A DNA stretch of 64,000 bases from Lyophyllum atratum. Lineage: Eukaryota > Basidiomycota > Agaricomycetes > Agaricales > Lyophyllaceae. The notes under the pieces were generated by a model. The model ran no database searches, was not told the DNA's origin, and saw only the letters and a program-made list of their open reading frames with translations. Below are positions 35,101 through 47,886 of this stretch, in pieces. Positions within the stretch are counted from its first letter, which is position 1. Each line of letters opens with the position of its first letter. The stretch spans positions 1-64,000 of the forward strand of contig JACGCN010000016.1 of NCBI GenBank assembly GCA_014905825.1, written 5' to 3'. A program made the position numbers and the translations under genes.

Positions 35101-36438
35101 TCACAACACATTCGCGACTTCCGAGTCCTCCTCAATGATATCAACGACCGAAGCCTCCAGAGTATCCAGACACCATGTGCTTGTCCCCGTATGGGGCGGT
35201 TTCGACGCTTCATTGCCGGGAAGGCTCAGAAGGTTGAGAATGATCCGACATCCCTATTTGATGATTAATTCGGGAGATACGAGTATGCCGTCATTGAGTG
35301 GAGAAACTGACCACGTTACAGAGCAAAGATATCATCAATCTGGAGAAAGTGCCGGCGTCAGACTTCGGGCGAGATGTGCGGAGACCAAGAGCACTTACGC
35401 AAAGATGTTATGACTGAGAACATCAACGTAAAACCTGTAAGGGACGATGACGGTGTAAAACGCTGCGGTTCTGGGTGAGGGACGCAAGGGTTAGTTTGAA
35501 TCACATGTGCTCACCAATGATCGAGATGCAGATCACTGCACCGTCACGAATAAGCTGCCTCGTCAACGGACTCTTGGACCACCCAACGGCATAGAGTCCT
35601 GCCAATGTTAGTCCCAACACGATGAGTTGGATAGCTACTATTGCGAAGCTAATTCAGCGTTAGGATCACGTCATTTGGAAGGGTAACTGTCATAGCTTAC
35701 ATCAAGCCAAGCGAAGCGTGAACCGGGGACTGTCCGCTCAGGCATGTTGTATCCAATTTGAGCACACGCGACGTTTCAAGCGCAACGTGCAACAGCAAAG
35801 CGCGCTCAAAAAGCCAGCAGACGAGAAGTAAAATCCGAACCCGCCAGTCTTTGAAGTAAAGCGTGTCGACTGGGGAATAGCTGAATCCATACTGGGAGCA
35901 GGCTTCGAGAACGAAGAACGCACCTCGTAACATGACAACATACTGCACAGCCGAGAATAGGACTTGTATTGCGATAGATTGAAACCAGAACCACCGTAAA
36001 CACATAGACGGATCGATCGAGAGGCTGGAGAGAAGCCAGGCAGTCCAAAGCAAGTTCGCGCTGGAAAACGTAGATTGATCACTGATGATTGAATTAGAGA
36101 GGGAACCGTGGAATGCCTACGTCTGCGAAGTAAGTCCAATGTATCTGATAAAGACGTACACGGTCGCGACGAACGAAGGCCTCCGCTCAGTGACCGCTGG
36201 TCTGAGATAACATCAGCTTGCCCAAATGACCTAGACAAGGTTCACGTACTCACTTCCAAACTTTTTCGTACTCAACAGGGAGATGATGAATGTAGTTCCA
36301 TACTATCCATGCCCAAGCAACGACTGCGGATTCGTTCATGAGTCATTTCACTCTGTTCCTCCAGGGAAAGCGACACTCACTGGAGAGAGCATGCCGCGTG
36401 ATTACACTCCCAAAAAAAGCGCTGGTAGTCAAGTGCAT
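35101..36438 (-). CDS. DUF6533-like multi-pass membrane protein, tandem copy B
   Basis: Starts MHLTTSAFFGSVITRHALS (36438). The second exon, AWIVWNYIHHLPVEYEKVWK, lines up with copies A and C. TM-rich exons follow (FVATVYVFIRYIGLTSQT, FQSIAIQVLFSAVQYVVMLR, LYFKDWRVRILLLVCWLFER). A tail GCRIILNLLSLPGNEAS with the shared TWCLDTLEAS signature ends at TGA 35103-35101. The order of exons and the charged tail match copies A and C throughout. It lies on the same strand, about 2.2 kb from copy A. Function unknown; a transport or receptor-like role cannot be inferred. Confidence 0.7.
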
Positions 36439-38704
36439 GTCAGTTTCCACCGCGCCAGAACGATAAGTCACGGGTAAAGCAGGAGGGTTAAAAAGTGTTC
36501 GAGGTCGAAGATAGTGCGATCGTGGCTATATAAACTTATCTGCAGGGTCCAAGGGTCCAGGCACAACTAATTTAGTTGAAAAAACATTGTGAGGTAAGAC
36601 CGTATCTCGTCCGGATAGCGAAAATCTTCGCCACGGTGGCAGATTGGTTGGAACGGAGCAAAACATGAAAGAGCGCAGATCCTGGGTGGAACGCTTCTGG
36701 AAGCTACTTCAAGCTAAAAGGTCCGAAGAAGGCGCAGTTTCCTTCGCTTCAATACTGGCTTGGGATAATTCGAGCTCGAGGACTTCGATCAAGAATGAGC
36801 ACTGTTGATAGCGCCGAGAGGCAAAAGCTTGACACCCAGTCAGTTGACTTCTGAGGTAGATATCCGCTTGTGGGGTAGACCGTACCGTAGACCGTCAGAG
36901 GGTAAAGGAGAACGGTTAACCGCGTATGATTGAGGTCCGATCGACGCCGATAACAATGCCTATCTCTTCCCAAAACTGGTGCCCAATGTGTCATGGCAAC
37001 ATCGCCATCTGCATCCGGACACACGGAGCTATCGGTGTCGGACAGTCCTGAACAACCCCCGCAAGATACGTACTTCGTTTCCTTGGCATAACTCAGCACC
37101 ATGCCAATGAGCCATCGCTGAAGGCTATTCGTTCGTTGATAGTTGCAACACGAACTGACATTCAGCAGAGCCCAACTATACGACAATGCAGGTCAGATGC
37201 TGCTGCCGCCGCGCCCTGGCCCACGCCACTGCACTGTAGCGTAGCTAGGAACGAGATTATTACGATGCTGAGAAAGGACAAGCCCAGGCTTGGATTAGTC
37301 AGACTTACTTTGGCCGAGATTTCATCCACCCTGCCCACTTGACCTGCCCTGATCTGCAACACCTTACTTAAGTATGGCCAGGCGGCGGGATCTGTCATAG
37401 AAATGAGAAGGAAGTAATGAGTAATATGTATCTATAGATGTCGCGTAGAGACGTTGAACTTACTTACTTATTGGTGAGAATGATTGAACAAGAATTGAAT
37501 GCACTGATAAGCGCGACCCTTCATACCCGGATCGTCAATTCCAAATTGGCAGCTTTGGGACTACTGTATGAGCCCTATTTAGTTTAGTTTGCCGAATGGT
37601 GGAGTTTGCGCGAGTGCCGCTGCCGTTTAACCGAAGAGATAAAGTATTACAACGTTTGTACAACGTACCTATCGAATTTTTGCCACCAGGGAACGAGAGT
37701 TGGCGATATGAATCTCATGTTCCATCTGATTCTTAAATGAACAGGGAGTAATGAGGCTCAATGAGCGGCTGCGTCACGGTTGCGACATAGCTGTGGCTTG
37801 CGAGCAACTTGCGAGTCGTCGTCGGTAAAGTCCCTATTCCGCCACCAATTTGTTTACGCGTTGTTTGTGTTCATTCTTTCCACGCACAGACCAGTCACGA
37901 GTAAAATCTCTAGGGTTTGAAGTGACATGGTCGACCGACAAGTCTCGGCCATGTATATCTGTTGTATCGGTATCTCTCATCCATATCCTTCCTGTTCATA
38001 GTATATCAATCTGGTTACTCGAGTTATCGCTAAGAGCAGGATCCAGCTATCACTCCTCATCGTCGAGCGAACCGAAGGGACGAGAATCTCCAAGAGATCG
38101 GACGCGTTGAAAAGAAGGAGCATGACATGCAGTGATCAGGATGTCGCGTAAGTTGAGCACTCCTTTCGCCTACATGCCATCTCGTTCTGTGGTTTGATCG
38201 CTGGCCGAAGAAGAGCTGCTGAAAGGGTTCAACAGTCGGATTCGGAAAGTGCACAAGGGAGCTATGTATACGACGCTGCAAACGTTCGGAAAAAGGAGCG
38301 ATTTTTAGAGCTGGCGAAGCATTGGCGACTCCGGAGAGGGAAATGCACACGGAACCGTAGCTAAGGGGGGAGATGTGGCTGAAAGTGGGTGAGTATCGTG
38401 GGCTCGTGTGGGACATCGATACAACATCGAATAGAAGGTGGTTTACAGGATCAATGCGAGCGATAGGTATGTCCAATATAAAGTTACAGTACTGCGTGTC
38501 TGAGCTTTGGGTACTTGGTGAATAGCAGCGCCTCAATCAAGTTCCTAGAGGGAGAAATACAAGATAATTACAGCGTCTATCGGATACGAGCTGTCCTATG
38601 GCTTCCTGCTTCCTCTGATTCCGACAGCTTTGAATGTCAACCGGCACGTATCCACCTTGACGGCGAAGGAATTTACTGTGCCTTGCAGGTCAAACCCGGG
38701 ACGC
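36439..38704. other. Intergenic between copies B and C
   Basis: About 2.3 kb. It holds the copy-B upstream block (36541-36567) and the 37847-37905 repeat of the 34670 stretch. A minus-strand frame at 37398-37162 (NPSLGLSFLSIVIISFLATL) has one TM-like segment but no supporting context. Confidence 0.4.
36541..36567 (-). promoter_or_regulatory. Conserved upstream block of copy B
   Basis: TGCAGGGTCC then GGTCCAGGCACAA, about 105 bp upstream of the ATG. Confidence 0.4.
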
Positions 38705-38712
38705 GACTACAC

Positions 38713-39154
38713 AGGCCCCGGGAAGCTCCCCTGTGGGTCTGTCCGAAAAATTGCCCGAAAATCTGCCTCAAATACGCAATGTCAAGGTCCTCAAATACGC
38801 TATATCTGACAGGGTTCTCCACGTGGCAGGCCACGTGCACGCCGAAATCCGTCCAAAAACGGAACGCGAGAACGCGATTGAAACGAGAGCCTACAATTTA
38901 GCTGCCTTACCGGCGAGAAACTGAGGGACGCAGCGCTGAGCCAACTCGTAGGGTGGCTTTCGCTTTTCGCATCTCAAACTCCTCCCTGCTGCTACAAAAA
39001 TTTCGGCTTTGAGACCCTCAAATACGCAATATTGCTGACAGAGGTCGAGGTTCGCTGGCCTCAAATACGCTATTTTCCGACAGAAAATCGGCCATTTGGG
39101 GCCCTCAAATACGCAAAATTTCCGACAGACCCCCAGGGGAGCTTCCCGGGGCCT
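38713..39154. mobile_element. hAT-like MITE with 8-bp target duplication GACTACAC
   Basis: GACTACAC occurs directly on both sides (38705-38712 and 39155-39162). The 442-bp element starts AGGCCCCGGGAAGCTCCCCT and ends with the exact complement; the inverted match continues with few changes to about 40 bp (..GGGTCTGTC.GAAA). Inside, the unit CCTCAAATACGC followed by A or T recurs at about 38769, 38791, 39006, 39059 and 39104, usually with CGACAG or TGACAG nearby. No coding capacity. The structure is that of a hAT-family miniature element. Confidence 0.85.
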
Positions 39155-39251
39155 GACTACACCCGAAAAATATGTCAACTATCTCGCACAAGAACGGGAA
39201 AGTAGGATTTCCTTAACAGTTCCTCAAATATCCTTTCGACGCTTCTTATAG

Positions 39252-40614
39252 CTAATCTACTATCCTAGATGAGCGGTCCTCATCACCGACATTACAAACC
39301 GAAGCCTCAATAGTATCAAGACACCACGTCTGATTTGCCCCACTGTTCGTTGTCTTCTCCGCTCCGTCTTCAGGAAGGCTTCTCAGGTTGAGAATAACTC
39401 CACATCCCTGTTAGCCAAGGATGAGGTATATATTAATAGCATCTTCGGCCTCGGTGAAGAAACCGACCATGTTAGAAAGCAATGAGATCATGAACCTAGG
39501 GAAAGTAAGACCCCGATGCATACGTGGAGACGAGGAGATGACTTACGCGTAGATATTGTGTATGAGAACGTCGACGTAGAGCCTATACGGAACGACGATA
39601 ATGTAGAACGCTGAGAAGTCAGGTGAAGGGTGAAGCTGAGAGAATGTATCCAGTGTCGCTCACCGACAATCGAGGCGCAAACCAATGCCCCATCCCGAAT
39701 AAGCTGCCTCGTCAAGGGACTCTTGGGTCCGCCCACCGCATACAGCCGTGCTAACGTCATGCCCCACACGATGAGCTGCACAGCGAGTATCGTAGCACTA
39801 TCTTCAACGTCACATTCCCAGCATACGTATGAACATGAACACGAAATGGCGTACATCAAACTGAGCGAGACGCCAACAGGAGGTTGTCCAGCCATGCACG
39901 TCGTATCCAGCTGAATGGCACGGAAAGTTTCGACCGCGACGTACATCAAGAACCCGCGCTCGAAGAGCCAGCACACCGAAAGTACGATGCGAACGCGCAG
40001 CCTCTTTAAATACAGCGCATCGACTGGCGAATTCGCGATACTTAGGTTTAATATTGCTTCACCGGCCGAATGGGAAGGAAACGCACCTCGCAGCATGACG
40101 ACGTACTGTACAGCGGAGAACAGGCCTTGAATCACGAGGGACTGGAACCAGAACCACCAGAAACACGTATTCGGATGGATGGAAGGGCTGGATATGAGCC
40201 ATGCCGTCCAAATCAAGTTGACGCTGTCAATGCATTCAGTGGTTGCGATGCGACTTGTCAAGACCAGCGATAGGGCGACTCACGTCTGCGCGATTAGCCC
40301 GGTATATCTGATGAAGATGTAGATGGCCGGGACGAGTGAGAATCGGCGCTCCGTAGCCATGGGTCTAGTCGAAATTCAGCTTGAGCTGAGAGACACACGG
40401 ATACAGAATCCAAGGCTTACTTCCATACCCATTCGTACTCGATGGGAAAACGGGCTACGTACACCCACACCAACCAGGTCCAGGTGCAGACTGTGCAGTT
40501 GCTCGTGAGTTATTCCGGTCCCTGGGTCTGACTATGAAGGAAGAACCACGACTTACGAGAAAGGGAATGTCTTGTAATCGAGCTCGAAAAGAAGGTGTCG
40601 GTGTCCAGAGGCAT
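39252..40614 (-). CDS. DUF6533-like multi-pass membrane protein, tandem copy C
   Basis: Starts MPLDTDTFFSSSITRHSLS (40614), then CTWTWLVWVYVARFPIEYEWVWK-type exon content. Next come NLIWTAWLISSPSIHPNTCF, FQSLVIQGLFSAVQYVVMLR, LYLKRLRVRIVLSVCWLFER, and the block LIVWGMTLARLYAVGGPKSP and LTRQLIRDGALVCASIVGE shared with copy A. The tail GCGVILNLRSLPEDGAE with TWCLDTIEASV ends at TAG 39254-39252. The hAT-like element at 38713-39154 sits about 100 bp past the stop. Confidence 0.72.
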
Positions 40615-42716
40615 GTCACGGTAAGGAGTGGTGAGGGGAACGGTAACTTGGTGAGATTGGAAGGAAGGGAAGGTATAAAAGTCGAAGACAAAGTTACACA
40701 CGCTGCAGGGTCTGTGGTCCAGGCCCAAGCTATTCAATTTGAAAAAGGCACAAGCTATTCAATTGAAAAAAATAGGGATGCGGTGAGTTATTTTTAAGAG
40801 AGGTACCGTATCTGCGCATGGAAAGCTCGTCAAAGGTACAGAAGACTAGACCTGTAGTTGTGGAATTTGGTCTGACACGATTCACATAAAGGTAAGCGGA
40901 AGGAGTGCGCGCCCCAAGAACCACAAGGCTACGGAATCTGAATGTTACCTCCCTGACCTTCAGCCAGATGAACGGCGGGTGGTGACCATATATTTTTGAA
41001 TGGGACGCCACACTAGAACCATAGCAACTGCCGTCTGCATATTTCCACCCACCACTAATGGGTGAGTTGAGCATAACGTTCGCACGACCTGCTCTACTTT
41101 TCCCCCTCATACGGAGAAGTCAAGGACGCAGCAATGCCGTCGGAGGACATGGCCGATAATTTGGGAGCAGTCGACATTAACTTGTCAGAGGGCAAAATTA
41201 CGTTGGGAAATACTTCTGGCTCGGACACGTATATTGTTTGAGCATCCAAATCGCATGGTTCTTTCCTCACCTCTGCCCGAATACGCTGTAGAAATCTAGC
41301 GAGCAACTTCATCAAAGGTATAGAGAGGGTGGCAGCATCGGGTCCATTTCGGGTTGGACATGGGATATGACGGCCCACTCTGACGAGGCGTCGAACACCG
41401 AATCTCTCTTGGGTTATGAGATATCTCCTTCCTCCCGAATAAACTGGACCTCACGCAGATACGTACATACGCCCGGTGTGGGCATCACTGCCTGATTGAC
41501 CAAAGGCTCTCAGTGTTCGATGTACCGACACTTCTGGCATGCTTGACAATATACATTCGCAGTGCAGATGACGAGGAGTGGAATACGTTGTCGGGGTTAC
41601 GTGTTGGCTGCTCCTATGGCTGCCTGGTGTGAAGGGGTTTAGAGAACAAGATGCGTACGACAGCATTGGTTTTATCTGGCTACCCATGGCATGCTGAGGA
41701 GCTCTCGAAGGCTGGTACAGGTGAATGTGAGCGGTGAAGTGAGCGGTTGGAACATTCTTTGTTTAGCAAATTCGTCTTGGGCCCGGGGTGTAATGAAAAA
41801 TGTGAGACGGATTACATTGCACAGGTGTGAAGAATAATGTGGACGCACGTAGATGAAGTTGCCATGGAAGGTTCGTTTGAATATTCTGACATGCGCGAGG
41901 GAAGAAGAAGCGCCAGGCGGAGCTGGACTACCCTCGTTGTTGTTGGCTCCAGACGCCCGTCCTCTTCGGTGGACATATGAGATCCATAGCGTCTCGTTCT
42001 GCTTTGAAGACACGTCCAGAGGTTGTATCTCTAAGACACGCTGTATGCAGAGCGTGCCGTCTATTCCAAGCCTTGTTGACGAATTTGGGGAGTTAACCAG
42101 CCAGAGTCAGAGTTAGACGAGCCACGCCACGGATCGCGACGAGGGCATGGGATATCGCGAGCCGCTTGGCTATTAGTTACGTGACGCCTGGGGTATGTAT
42201 GGGATATGATGGGAGATCGTCTGTGCAGATACTCAGAGATGCGTGGGCAAAGGGTTGATTGAGCACACTGATCACTCAGAGTCACAGGGGTAGGCCGCGC
42301 TGCCAATGAGTGAACAGAAGATCAGCTAGACGGGAAAGTGGGTATAGAGAGGCGAAGAGCTCGAAGGTTATATGTATTGTTATCGATGAGACTTTAAAGG
42401 GGTGAATAAAAAACATGCGCCACCGTAGCAAAGTAGATCGACCGGCTCCTGCGACCCAAATACTTGTATTGGCATGCTACGCAACGTCCGACTGTCAGGA
42501 AGGGCTAATCAGCCGACGTCCATGCGCGTGAGGGAGTGTGGGGAGGTCCTTGGTTGTCACGTCAGAGAAAAACGGCCGACGTTTACACTTGTTTGTCCCC
42601 CACTTGGGTTTGCGCAAAACAGCCTTGAGCAAGTCGGGCTGGACCGCTCCCTCACCGTCTCTCACTGACCCACCCCGTTCGCAAAATCCCGTCGCCCGCC
42701 CCGCCCGCGCACGACG
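40615..42716. other. Intergenic between divergent genes
   Basis: About 2.1 kb between copy C (minus) and the large disordered protein (plus). Open frames such as 41094-41378 and 41672-42013 (minus) show no domain or splice support. Confidence 0.45.
40704..40730 (-). promoter_or_regulatory. Conserved upstream block of copy C
   Basis: TGCAGGGTCTGTGGTCCAGG, about 95 bp upstream of the ATG, matching the blocks before copies A and B. Confidence 0.4.
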
Positions 42717-45700
42717 ATGCCCCGCGCAGCGACGCCGCGATCCCGGCGGACCAACACCAGCACCGCTCCCATCATGCGCAAGTTCAAATCCAAGCCCGAA
42801 GTCGTCATTACCCGCCCTCCCGCCGCCGCCCCCTCCTCTGCCAGTGCCTCCGCCTCTCCCCCGGTCCCGCCGCGCATGATGAAGGTCGAGCCCACGGAGC
42901 CCGGGATGCCCAGCCCCTCCTCCCGAGTCACGATCACGATCCGCCCGCGCCCGCCCCCCGCGCCCCCCGTCCTCCCCCACCCGTCCGAGCCATGGAAGCA
43001 CCCCGACGAGCTCGAGTTCATCGAGCCCTCTGACCTCTCCGAAGACGCGCTCATCGCGCAGCTGTGCGCGCACGCCTTCTCCGTCCCGCCGCGCCCCGGG
43101 CACTCCACCGACCCGTGGGTCAAGATCATAGGTAAGGAAGGGGTGACGACGATCCTGCCGAGGGGGTACAGGCTCCCGCTGATGTTTGCGATGAAGTTCC
43201 AGTGGGAGAGTCTGAGGCTTGTGATGACGAGTCCGGATAGGGACGGGGAGTGGGATGGGTATAAGTTTGATATACTGCATGTATCGAGGTTGTGCACCAG
43301 GTTTTTGAGGGAGGCGAGAGAGCAGATGCAGAGGGCGGGTATGGATCGGATGTGGAGGTGCCCGATGTTCGACCGCGCGCTTGCGAGGTACTATCGACGA
43401 TGGTTGGTCAGCAGGGTTGAGTTTTTGAGGGACTTCTGGATCGAGTTTGAGGAGGAGGAATATGAGCGAGATGTTCTCAAGAATGGTGCGTCTTGCGTTC
43501 GACTGTCCTCCTACATCCCACACCACGATATATATGCGCCCCGTCCAACTTGTGTATGCCCATCATCTTTAATCAATCACTAACACGCCTTCCCCGTCCA
43601 TAGACTGGATGCGATTCGTGCTCAAAGGCCACAAAGGATTCCGTCTCACCAAAGAAGAAGTCATCTCCGGCCTCTCCTTCGACACCATCACCCAGGGCCT
43701 CGGCTACCACAACGGACGCATCAACTGGATCCCTCCTCCACGTCCCACCGAAAAACCCGAGAAACAAGAGAAAAAGGTCGACTGGGATGAATGGAAACGG
43801 GAGAGGTACAGAAGGAGGGAGGAGAAGAAGAAGGAGAGCAGGAGGCTGAAGGCGGAGTTGAAGGTGGCGAAAGCTAAGGAGAAAGAGGAGAAGGAGAGGG
43901 AAGAGCGGGAAGAAGAGCGGCACAAGGACAAACCCAACTCCAGTACCAGCTCCAACTCCAACTCCAACGCCCACGACGCCCCGAAGGAGCCCCAAAAGCA
44001 TACAGACCCCGCACCCGCTCCCAACGACGCGCAGCAACCCGACAAACCCAAATCCAGCGCCGACGAAGCAGCCAAGGAGAAAGCCAAAGCCAAAGAGAAA
44101 GAGCAAGAAAAGGAGAAAAAACGCCTCGCCAACGCCGCCCGCCTCCACCGCCTCTCCTTCCCCGGCAAACGCCCCACCACCCGCTCCCTCCGCGCCGACG
44201 TCCCAGGGCTATACGACCACGTCATCCGCGAGCGCGAGGAGTCGCTCCGCGAGCAGTCGTTACTTGAGCTGGAACGGTCTAGGTCCACGTCCAGCTCTGT
44301 CTTTGACTTCTCCGGATCCAACCCCAAGGACAACTTGGACAATGGTCCCGCAAAGACCCCCTTGTCCAGGACCCCGAGTATGAGTATGGGCATGGGCATG
44401 GTGAAGACGGAATCAATGGGATGCCGCGTGCCCGCCCTCGCCCCGACGCCTTCGCCTTCCTCCCCGCTCTCTGCTGTCCCCTCCCAATCCCACTCCTCGG
44501 CGAAGAGACGGGGTTCGAGCTCGAGTTTGAGTAGTGTTAGTAGTGTTGTGTTGGGTGCGGAGGCGGGTGGAAAGGGTGTTTCTGGGGAAGGAGAGGAAGA
44601 AGGGGCAGGAGAGGAAGGGGAAGGAGAAGAGGCAGGAGAAGGGGAATGGATGGAAGAAGAGATCGCAGACGAAGACGCCGTACTAGCGCGGTTCGTCGCA
44701 ACGTGGGGGGACGCGATGGAGGAGGACGAGGAGGCCCTGAGCGGTGGTGATCTCGTGTATCCTCCTCGGGATGGGAGTGGGAAGGAGGCGAAGCGGGAGA
44801 GGATGGAGAAGGCCGGGGCGGGCGCGGGGGATGGTGCGGATGGGGATGGGGATGTGGAGATGCCCGGTGTAGATCAGGAGCAAGACTTGGACCCATTGCG
44901 TCGTGATTCGGATTCGCCGCCTTCCCTGCTCCCTCCCCCGACACAGACACAGACTCCCCTTCCGACGCAGCAACAGCAAACTCAAGTAAGGCCGGTGTTT
45001 GGGCGGCATCTGAAGGCGGGCAAGAGGCCTTTGCCGCTGCCTCTACCTGTACCGCGGCCGGGGATGCGTCGGAAGAGTGGGGAGAGTGGGAGTGGTGCGC
45101 GGGATGGGGAGGATGTTAGGGCGCGGGGGATTCGGTGGGCGATGATGGTAAGAGACGAGATGGAGAAGGAAAGAGAGGAGAGGGAGAGGGCAAGAAAGGA
45201 GAGCAAGAAGGCAAGAGAGGAGAGGGAGAAGGCAAGAGAGGAGAAGGAGGGGGCAAGAGAAGAGGGGGAGAGGAAAGATATGGAGGTCGATGGTGGTGTG
45301 GAGAAGCAGCAGCCATCGTCGTCGCCGACGAAGAACACTAACGGGGCGAGTGGGAGCAGCAGCTGGGATGCGAGAGTCAGCAAGGCGCTCGAGAGGGCGA
45401 GGATGATGAAGGGGAGCGGGAGTGGGACCGGGCTTGTGAACGGGGCTGGGGCTGCTAATGGTGGACCTGGTGGGAGTGAGGAATCATCATCGTCGAGTGC
45501 GAGTCCGACTAACGACACCGCGGCGGGTGATGGAGCGGCGACGACTACGCCGAAACAGACGTTTACGCGGCCGGGGGCGTATTATGTGCCGCAGACTTAT
45601 TATCAGAAGGAACGCACGGCGTACCCTGCGCCGCAGTCTGCGGTGGCGTCGACGCCGGTGTTGACTGCAAGAGAGCAGAAGATGGAGAAAGAACGTGAGT

Positions 45701-47886
45701 GGTGTTTGATTTTATTTTTTCTTTCTTTCTCCGGTCGGGCCTCTTCGCAATAGGATGTTTCTAACGGTATTGTCATTTCTTTTACCATAGGCGCACTGGA
45801 ACGCTTCCGTCAATATTATGGCTCTAGTTCGGGGCACTACCGGATGTCTATGTCTTCTGGGCTTCCTGCTGCTGATGCGACGGCCGTGAACGGCTCTGCT
45901 GATTCTGCTCTGTCTTCGGCGGCTAAGAATGTCGATATGTCTGCAGCTACTGCTACTGCTAGTAACGGGTCTCAGGGAACTGGTCCCGCTGCGCAGATTG
46001 ATTCTCAGTCGCCTCTACAGACGACTTTGGAGATGGAAATGGGGCCGTACCCGCCTTCCCCAGCCCGCTCGGTTACTCCCGTGCGGCGGTCGACGTCACG
46101 TTCTCAAACGCCGACACAATCGCAGGCGCAAAATGATCAGTCTAATTCTCGCTCGCAGACTCTAGTGCAGCAAGCATCTATCCCCTCACCACCACAACAA
46201 CAGTCAACAGAGCCGCCACAACCAAACTCGCCACCATCCCAAGCTCGCGCAGTCGATCCTCCTCCACCATCTAAGCCTACTAAACCCCATCCACCGCTTC
46301 CTCCGACTATATCGCATGCTTCTCAACCCCAGACCTCTGTTCTCCCGCCGCTCCCTGGCCAATCCCTTCCAGGAACCTCCCTCGAGGAGTATACCCTCAC
46401 TGCCGCCGCCTGGACCTCAGGGTCAGGTTCGTCCGATTCGCCTGAGAACGAAGTCGAGATGGGCGAGTCCAGCGATTCTCATGTCGACCAGGAACAGGAG
46501 AACCCTCACGTCTTGCAAACTAATCATCCCACAAGACTCCCTCGCCGCTCGCAGACGCATGCAAACGGTTCTATGTACCAACGGCACCACCCCTACCCCG
46601 CACACGCCCGCCCCCAGTATCAGTCCTCCATGTCTGCATCTGCTTCTTATGGTCCCTCGTACTACCGCTCGTATTATCCTTCTGCCTCGGCGCCTCATCG
46701 ACCCTCGGGTATGGGTATGGGTATGGGTATGGAGGAGGAGCATGGTATGGATATTGATGCCGACCCAAATGCGGAGTTTGACGGTTTTGGCGAGATTGGT
46801 GGCAGCCCTGTGGTGAAGAAGGTTGTTGCGATGTTCCGCGATACGCTCATGGGCCTGACGGACATTCTGACTGCCTCGGCGGCGGGAAGTTCGAGTAGTG
46901 GGAGGCGACGTGGGGGGACGGTGAGGAGGAGGAGGGGAAGCTCAGTCGTGCCTGTGCCTCCTGGGTCTGCTTCTGCGTCGACGTCTGCCTCTGCTTCTGG
47001 GTCTGGGATCGCTTCCGGCTCGACGACGCTGCAGCCTGATGAGCAGGATGACGAGGGGCGGGATGGTGATGGGGCAGGACCGTCGCGAGGCGGTGGACAG
47101 GGAGAGATGGGCGAAATTCTCCGGGAGATTCGGGAATTGATGCGTGAAACCAAGGAGCAGAAGTCGGAGCGTGAGCGGGAGGCGAGGAAAATGCGCCTGG
47201 AGTTGGAAGACCTGAGGAAGCAAGTGTTGCGGTTGGGTGGTCAGCGCAGCCACCACGGCGAGCGGAGGGTGTCGGTCGGTCCGGTTAGGAAGGTGGAGAT
47301 GGAGGAGCATGAGAACGGCGAAATCTTTGAGCTGGGAGGGCGATCGTCACTGCCACCACCTATCGATAACGCCGACCCTTCGCCCGTGGAAAGCGCTAGT
47401 AGCAGTTCTCGGCCATCTCCATATACCAATGGGTATAGCCGACGCGGTGAACATAGAAGCGCTAGCATGAGCGGGGAGCCTTTCTCTATATCATCCTCTG
47501 CGCCCATATCTCCGTCCCCTCATCCACTTGCACATCTCCTCGGGCAAAAGCCTGGCTCACCCATCGATCTCGAGACCCCCGGACCACCTTGGCCGTTCAG
47601 CGTGGAGGAGGAGGAGGAGGGCGCCAAGCCCAGAGTGTGGATCCCGCCAACGCCGGACGGGGACGACGTGGAGGAGCAGGAGAGTGGGAAGGGAAAGGGA
47701 AAGGAGAGGGAGAGGGATGATGGGGCTTGTCCTCCGCGTGCGCGCCTCAAGAGCATCGGTCCACCCCGTGGCCACGAACAGGATGATGCTCCGCTGCCGA
47801 TTAAATCGCAGCGGAAGCATAGGTTGATGTTCCTTCCGAGGACGTCGACAGCGGAGGCCGAAGGAGAAGGCTTAGGGGACGTGTAG
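42717..47886 (+). CDS. Very large, mostly disordered protein with charged coiled-coil segments
   Basis: Three exons (42717-43485, 43604-45694, 45791-47886) sum to 4956 nt, 1651 aa. The only part that looks folded is near the N-terminus (about residues 85-285): HPDELEFIEPSDLSEDALIA, PWVKIIGKEGVTTILPRGYR, WRCPMFDRALARYYRRW, then DWMRFVLKGHKGFRLTKEEV. After it come a long Lys/Glu/Arg helix (about 310-380), Ser/Pro/Gln/Gly tracts, acidic runs, and near the end a possible coiled coil (MGEILREIRELMRETKEQK and on). A second small hydrophobic helix (VVKKVVAMFRDTLMGLTDIL) lies about two-thirds along. No domain recognised. The KR-rich runs suggest a nuclear or nucleic-acid-binding protein; this is inference. 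Antisense frames here are composition artefacts. Confidence 0.8.

Noticed and set aside
37162..37398. Fourth DUF6533-like tandem copy
   Set aside because: One hydrophobic stretch only; none of the start, core or WCLDT tail motifs of copies A-C is present.
43573..45518. Long minus-strand open frames opposite the large disordered protein
   Set aside because: They are Leu/Ser/Pro-rich complements of GAG/GAA-rich coding sequence and show no independent features.
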